10,643 nt of DNA, taken from positions 4,149-14,791 of the forward strand of contig DFBP01000081.1 of assembly GCA_002366685.1 (NCBI GenBank), written 5' to 3'. The notes beneath the pieces were generated by a model, which saw only the letters and a program-made list of their open reading frames with translations, was not told where the DNA came from and ran no database searches. The number at the start of each line of letters is the position of its first letter. The first letter of the stretch is position 1. The DNA is from Rhodobacterales bacterium UBA3077 (GTDB lineage: Bacteria; Pseudomonadota; Alphaproteobacteria; Rhodobacterales; Rhodobacteraceae). Shown here piece after piece: positions 7,305-10,643 of the stretch. Made by a program: the position numbers and the translations under genes.

Positions 7305-7568
7305 ATGGCCGAAAATATAGCAAATAAAGTCATTGCTATCATCGCAGAGCAGGCAATGTTGACTCCGGATGAGGTTTCACCTGGGTCAACGCTGGAATCG
7401 CTGGGCGTGGATTCGCTCGGGCTTGTAGAAGCTGTATTCGCGATTGAAGAAACCTTTGATGTTCAGGTTCCCTTTAACGCCAACGAACCGGGTGACACGG
7501 CTTTTGATATCAGCTCGGTTCAAAGCATAATTAGTGCGGTTGAAAAACTGGTCGAGGAGGCTGGTTAA
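7305..7568 (+). CDS. stand-alone acyl carrier protein, NodF-like type
   Basis: The 87-residue acidic protein carries growing or finished acyl chains on a 4'-phosphopantetheine arm. The attachment site is Ser37 in SLGVDSLGL (32-40), with helix II continuing as VEAVFAIEETFDVQVP. A roughly seven-residue insertion relative to AcpP (NANEPGDTAFD, 58-68) lies between helices II and III. The SLGxDSLGL core and the extended loop recall NodF of rhizobia more than housekeeping AcpP. GAGGG at 7296-7300 precedes the ATG at 7305. The gene starts 30 bp after lpxD and ends 1 nt before the ketosynthase start, so the three are very likely co-transcribed. The partner enzymes are inferred to be the adjacent synthase and possibly LpxD. 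It is not the longer AcpXL that carries very-long-chain acids in Rhizobium, judging by length and the lack of a fuller cluster. Confidence 0.92.
   Translation: MAENIANKVIAIIAEQAMLTPDEVSPGSTLESLGVDSLGLVEAVFAIEETFDVQVPFNANEPGDTAFDISSVQSIISAVEKLVEEAG
7554..7560 (+). promoter_or_regulatory. Shine-Dalgarno site setting the ketosynthase GTG start
   Basis: GAGGAGG sits within the last codons of the ACP gene, 9 nt before GTG 7570. It favours this start over an in-frame GTG at 7534, whose extra 12 residues do not look like a ketosynthase N-terminus. Confidence 0.8.
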
Positions 7569-7569
7569 G

Positions 7570-8784
7570 GTGAAAAGACGGGTTGTTATCACCGGAATGG
7601 GCGCTGTTTCCTCACTCGGGATGACTGCCACCGAAAATATGGAAGCGATGAAAGCAGGCCAGTCCGGAATTTCACAACTTGAGTTTCAGGATGTCGATCG
7701 CCTGCAGATCAAAATCGGCGGGCAGATAAAGAACTATGATGAGACTCGTCATTTTTCCCGTCAGGAAATTTCACTTTATGACAAGTTCACGCAGTTCGCG
7801 ATGTTGGCGGCACGCGAGGCAGTTGTGCAGTCGGGCGTGACCTTTCAGGGGGGGATTTCGGAGCGCGCCGGAGTGGTGCTCGGCACCTCTGGCGGTGGTT
7901 TGCAAACGCAGGACGAGAACTTCAGAAAGGTTTATGAAGAAGGCAAAAACCGCGTCCACCCATTTGTTGTGCCGCGCTTGATGAACAATGCGGCTGCCAG
8001 TCATCTCTCGATGATTCATGGCATCATCGGGCCTTGTTACACAGTTGCAACGGCATGTGCTTCAAGCAACCACGCGATGGGGCAGGCTTTTCATATGATC
8101 AGAAGCGGCATGAGCGATGTGATGCTGACAGGTGGGTCTGAATCTATGCTCTGCTTTGGCGGAATTAAAGCCTGGGAAGGGCTGCGGGTAATGTCTAAGG
8201 ATGGCTGCCGCCCGTTTTCAGCAAATCGAAACGGGATGGTGCAGGGCGAAGGCGCCGCCGTTTTTGTGTTTGAAGAAATGGGGTTGGCGCAAGCCCGCGG
8301 TGCTGAAATATTGGCTGAGGTGGTCGGTTTTGCTATGTCCTCGGATGCGTCTGACATTGTAACGCCAAATGTGAATGGGGCCGTTCGGGCCATAAAAGGG
8401 GCTTTGAATGATGCCGGTCTCTCGCCCGAAAATATTGGATACATCAATGCACATGGAACCGGCACGGCAGCGAATGATCGTTCTGAATGTCAGGCCGTGA
8501 GTGAGTTGTTTGGAGAACACGCGGGCACTTTGAGAATATCTTCGACAAAATCAATGCATGGTCATTTGATCGGCGGTACAGGTGCCGTGGAGCTGCTCGC
8601 CTGCATCCTAGCCTTGCGTGAGGGAATTATCGCCCCCACGATAAACTTTGAAAAGTCCGATCCTGACTGCAACCTGAATGTCGTGCCAAATGTCGCTCAG
8701 GAAGCCATCATTGATGCCACCCTGAGTAACGCATTTGCTTTTGGCGGGCTGAACGCCGTTTTGGCGCTCCGCGCCGCCCGATAA
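7570..8784 (+). CDS. beta-ketoacyl-ACP synthase, KAS II (FabF/NodE-like)
   Basis: The 404-residue condensing enzyme joins malonyl-ACP to an acyl primer to give a 3-oxoacyl-ACP. Counting from GTG 7570, the Cys-His-His set is complete: Cys163 in TVATACASSNH, His295 in NAHGTGT, and His332 in STKSMHGHLIGG with Lys327. The N-terminus (RRVVITGMGAVSSLG) is typical of KAS II. The closing loop reads NAFAFGGLNAVLAL, with GGLN where housekeeping FabF normally has GGTN; this resembles, as I recall, the NodE-type branch. The start codon is GTG, one base after the ACP stop, behind a GAGGAGG site. No ketoreductase, dehydratase or enoyl reductase gene adjoins. It probably works with the upstream ACP to make a chain for LpxD. 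It could instead be a second general FabF, so I give no gene symbol. Confidence 0.93.
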   Translation: MKRRVVITGMGAVSSLGMTATENMEAMKAGQSGISQLEFQDVDRLQIKIGGQIKNYDETRHFSRQEISLYDKFTQFAMLAAREAVVQSGVTFQGGISERAGVVLGTSGGGLQTQDENFRKVYEEGKNRVHPFVVPRLMNNAAASHLSMIHGIIGPCYTVATACASSNHAMGQAFHMIRSGMSDVMLTGGSESMLCFGGIKAWEGLRVMSKDGCRPFSANRNGMVQGEGAAVFVFEEMGLAQARGAEILAEVVGFAMSSDASDIVTPNVNGAVRAIKGALNDAGLSPENIGYINAHGTGTAANDRSECQAVSELFGEHAGTLRISSTKSMHGHLIGGTGAVELLACILALREGIIAPTINFEKSDPDCNLNVVPNVAQEAIIDATLSNAFAFGGLNAVLALRAAR

Positions 8785-8789
8785 TCTAT

Positions 8790-9326
8790 TTACCGGCCAG
8801 TTAAGTCGGTTACGGCATCGGTGAAACCGGAAAGCGACAAAGTGGCGCGAACGGCGGTATCCGTGCTTGTAATGGCAAATATATCAATATTGGCGGCACT
8901 ACCGGCTTTGAACGCATCAACCTGAGTTGGGGTAAGGCCAAAGCGGGCATAGCAACCTTGTTGATCGCACCAGCTAAACGGGTAAGCGGCCGGAACGCCG
9001 TCATCCACTGCAACCGAAATGCCACGGGGCAAAAGTGTGAGCAGGGGAGAGACCATCACGACACCAAGCTGAGCGGCGGAGCCTTCAGGCAGGGCCTGCA
9101 TTCGAACACTCACCACGTTATTGCCTTCGCCATCTTGCGCGGTCTGGAACATCTGGCAGTTTGCGCCATCTTCAACGCAGCGAATCTGCCAGTCGCCGAT
9201 GCGGGTAACAACACCGTTTGCCTCGTCTTCGAGTTCTTGCGAGGTCGGAAACTCGCTGGTTTGCGCAATCGCCGAGGTGCCCATCAGGCTGGTGGCAGTG
9301 AATACAGTCGCAAGAATATAGCGCAT
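8790..9326 (-). CDS. IalB-family (invasion-associated locus B) periplasmic protein
   Basis: The 178-residue product has a Sec signal peptide (1-22, ending TSAIAQ). The mature part fits the IalB family: GDWQIRC 44-50 with Cys50, Cys57, a hydrophobic VVMVSPLLTLLPRGISVAVDD stretch covering 89-109, then PFSWCDQQGC 116-125 with Cys120 and Cys125. The two Cys pairs suggest disulfides in the periplasm. The family is widespread in alphaproteobacteria and named for Bartonella IalB, linked to erythrocyte invasion. In free-living species its role is unknown, so no virulence role is implied here. AAGGAA (complement of 9336-9341) lies 9 nt before the ATG. The gene is convergent with the ketosynthase gene, 5 bp between stops, and divergent from the HerA-like gene. 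Confidence 0.9.
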   Translation of the reverse strand: MRYILATVFTATSLMGTSAIAQTSEFPTSQELEDEANGVVTRIGDWQIRCVEDGANCQMFQTAQDGEGNNVVSVRMQALPEGSAAQLGVVMVSPLLTLLPRGISVAVDDGVPAAYPFSWCDQQGCYARFGLTPTQVDAFKAGSAANIDIFAITSTDTAVRATLSLSGFTDAVTDLTGR

Positions 9327-9489
9327 TTAGATCGTTTCCTTATCAAGAATTTCGTTACTTTGTTGGTGTCAGGAAGCTGCCGACAAGTCAAGATTTCTGA
9401 TGAAATTAGGCAAGATTTCGCCCGTGAACAGGGCTGTTTTTCGGCCAGAATTGCATATATGCTAACACCGAACATTATTTGAGGGATTC
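9327..9489. promoter_or_regulatory. 163-bp divergent intergenic region (IalB-family gene / HerA-like gene)
   Basis: No coding signal was found here. Promoters for both neighbours are expected. The AT-rich TTGCATATATGCTAA patch at 9451-9465 could hold a -10 element for the plus-strand gene, but no good -35 partner was found. GAGGGA at 9481-9486 is the likely ribosome site for ATG 9490. Confidence 0.5.
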
Positions 9490-10643
9490 ATGAAACAAGA
9501 CCGGATATTTGTTGGGGGAGCGGGTGAAAACTACGCCTCCGCCGAAGAAATGCTTTTAAAGTATGCCAACCGTCACGGGCTCATTGCTGGTGCTACGGGC
9601 ACTGGCAAAACCGTAACCTTGCAAATATTGGCGGAGAGTTTTTCGGCTGCGGGTGTGCCGGTATTTATGTCCGATGTTAAGGGAGACCTTTCCGGCATGG
9701 CCGTGGCCGGCTCTCCCGAACACAAACTCCATGAAAAGCTGTTAAGCAGGGCAGGCACAATCGGGTTTGATGACTACGGGTATGAGGCGTTTCCGGTTAC
9801 ATTTTGGGATCTTTTTGGTGAAAAAGGTCACCCGGTGCGCACCACTATCTCTGAAATGGGGCCGCTGCTTTTGGCACGCCTGCTTGAGCTGACGGAAGCG
9901 CAAGAAGGTGTGCTCAACATTGCTTTCCGCATGGCGGACGAGCAATCCATGCTGTTGCTGGATTTGAAGGATTTGCAGTCTTTGCTTGTTTGGCTCGGCG
10001 AGAATGCAGACTCTGTCGGTTTGCGCTATGGTAATATTTCAAAAGCCTCCATCGGCGCCATTCAGCGACGCCTGCTGGTTTTGGAGAACCAAGGCGCGGC
10101 AAATTTTTTTGGAGAACCGGCGCTTCAGTTGGAAGACATGATCGCCACGACCCCATCGGGGCAAGGGCGTGTAAACATTCTGGCGGCAGACCGGCTGATG
10201 GGCTCACCCCGCCTTTATGCGACCTTCCTCCTTTGGCTTCTTTCGGAACTGTTTGAAAACCTTCCCGAAGTCGGAGACCCTGACAAACCGAAATTTGTAT
10301 TTTTCTTTGATGAAGCCCACCTGTTATTTGATGATGCGCCAAAGGCGCTCCTCGACAAAGTGGAACAGGTTGCCAGATTGATACGCTCCAAAGGGGTCGG
10401 GGTGTTTTTCATCACCCAGCAACCGGATGATGTTCCTTCTGATATATTGGGCCAGCTTGGCAATCGCGTGCAACACGCCTTGCGGGCTTATACCCCAAGA
10501 GACCAAAAAGCCCTGCGGGCCGCAGCTGAAACCTTCCGGCCCAATCCAAGGTTTGATACCGAAGACGCGATTCGCGATGTTGGTGTCGGGGAAGCCGTTG
10601 TTTCGCTCCTTGAAAAAAAAGGCGTTCCGTCCATGGTTGAGCG
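9490..10643 (+). CDS. HerA-like / DUF853 (YjgR-type) P-loop ATPase, 3' truncated
   Basis: The frame is open from ATG 9490 to the window edge, 384 complete codons plus two bases. Walker A is GATGTGKT 34-41, preceded by NRHGLIAGA. Walker B is FVFFFDEAH 269-276. A sensor-like ITQQPDDVP (308-316) and GNRVQHALRAYTPRDQKA (324-341), which holds a candidate arginine finger, follow. SDVKGDLSGMA 61-71 and FWDLFG 105-110 are characteristic of the DUF853/YjgR branch of HerA/FtsK-type ATPases. E. coli YjgR is about 500 residues, so roughly a quarter is missing. These proteins are predicted hexameric ATPases of unknown cellular role. There is no nearby NurA nuclease, Sir2 or other defence partner in the window, so a defence role is not supported by what is visible. 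Confidence 0.93.
   Translation, partial: MKQDRIFVGGAGENYASAEEMLLKYANRHGLIAGATGTGKTVTLQILAESFSAAGVPVFMSDVKGDLSGMAVAGSPEHKLHEKLLSRAGTIGFDDYGYEAFPVTFWDLFGEKGHPVRTTISEMGPLLLARLLELTEAQEGVLNIAFRMADEQSMLLLDLKDLQSLLVWLGENADSVGLRYGNISKASIGAIQRRLLVLENQGAANFFGEPALQLEDMIATTPSGQGRVNILAADRLMGSPRLYATFLLWLLSELFENLPEVGDPDKPKFVFFFDEAHLLFDDAPKALLDKVEQVARLIRSKGVGVFFITQQPDDVPSDILGQLGNRVQHALRAYTPRDQKALRAAAETFRPNPRFDTEDAIRDVGVGEAVVSLLEKKGVPSMVE

Noticed and set aside
8790..9326. IalB-family gene as a virulence factor
   Set aside because: The family is common in free-living alphaproteobacteria, and nothing else in the window suggests a pathogen.
8958..9482. 174-codon plus-strand open frame
   Set aside because: It is antisense to the IalB-family gene, which has a signal peptide, paired cysteines and a ribosome site on the minus strand.
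9490..10643. HerA-like ATPase as part of an antiphage system
   Set aside because: The motifs fit the housekeeping-type DUF853/YjgR branch, and no nuclease, Sir2 or other defence partner is visible. The right-hand neighbour is outside the window, so this cannot be fully excluded.

Overview
The window looks like a piece of an alphaproteobacterial chromosome, most likely Rhodobacterales (Rhodobacteraceae) or a close relative. The support is the gene order GNAT-obgE-proB-proA, an IalB-family periplasmic protein, a Tat-exported DUF882 protein, and an LpxD with an extended linker of the kind I recall from that order. The placement rests on remembered family features and synteny, not on a search. 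The sequence is almost fully coding. I see no tRNA, rRNA, CRISPR array, insertion sequence or frameshifted gene.

Layout. (1) 1-3563, plus strand: the end of a GNAT acetyltransferase gene, obgE (ribosome-associated GTPase), proB and proA (first two steps of proline synthesis from glutamate). The genes overlap or nearly abut, so this is one operon. (2) 3562-4177, minus strand: a Tat-exported DUF882/MepK-like M15 peptidase with its own intrinsic terminator, which overlaps the end of proA. (3) 4178-4492: a 315-bp AT-richer divergent intergenic region. (4) 4493-8784, plus strand: a YcbB/LdtD-type L,D-transpeptidase, an LpxD acyltransferase, a stand-alone acyl carrier protein and a beta-ketoacyl-ACP synthase, all closely spaced and possibly one transcript. 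(5) 8790-9326, minus strand: an IalB-family periplasmic protein, convergent with the synthase gene, with only 5 bp between the stops. (6) 9490 to the right edge, plus strand: a HerA-like/DUF853 (YjgR-type) ATPase cut by the window end.

How the genes fit together. Regions 2-4 form a cell-envelope block. The transpeptidase should make 3-3 peptidoglycan cross-links, and the divergent peptidase belongs to the family that cleaves them. The same pair is adjacent in E. coli (ycbB/ycbK). Behind the transpeptidase, LpxD should N-acylate the lipid A precursor. Its two downstream neighbours form a dedicated carrier/condensing-enzyme pair that resembles NodF/NodE more than housekeeping AcpP/FabF. The most interesting hypothesis is that this trio supplies and attaches a special acyl chain to lipid A, perhaps the unreduced 3-oxo chain known from Rhodobacter lipid A. 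No reductase or dehydratase accompanies the pair.
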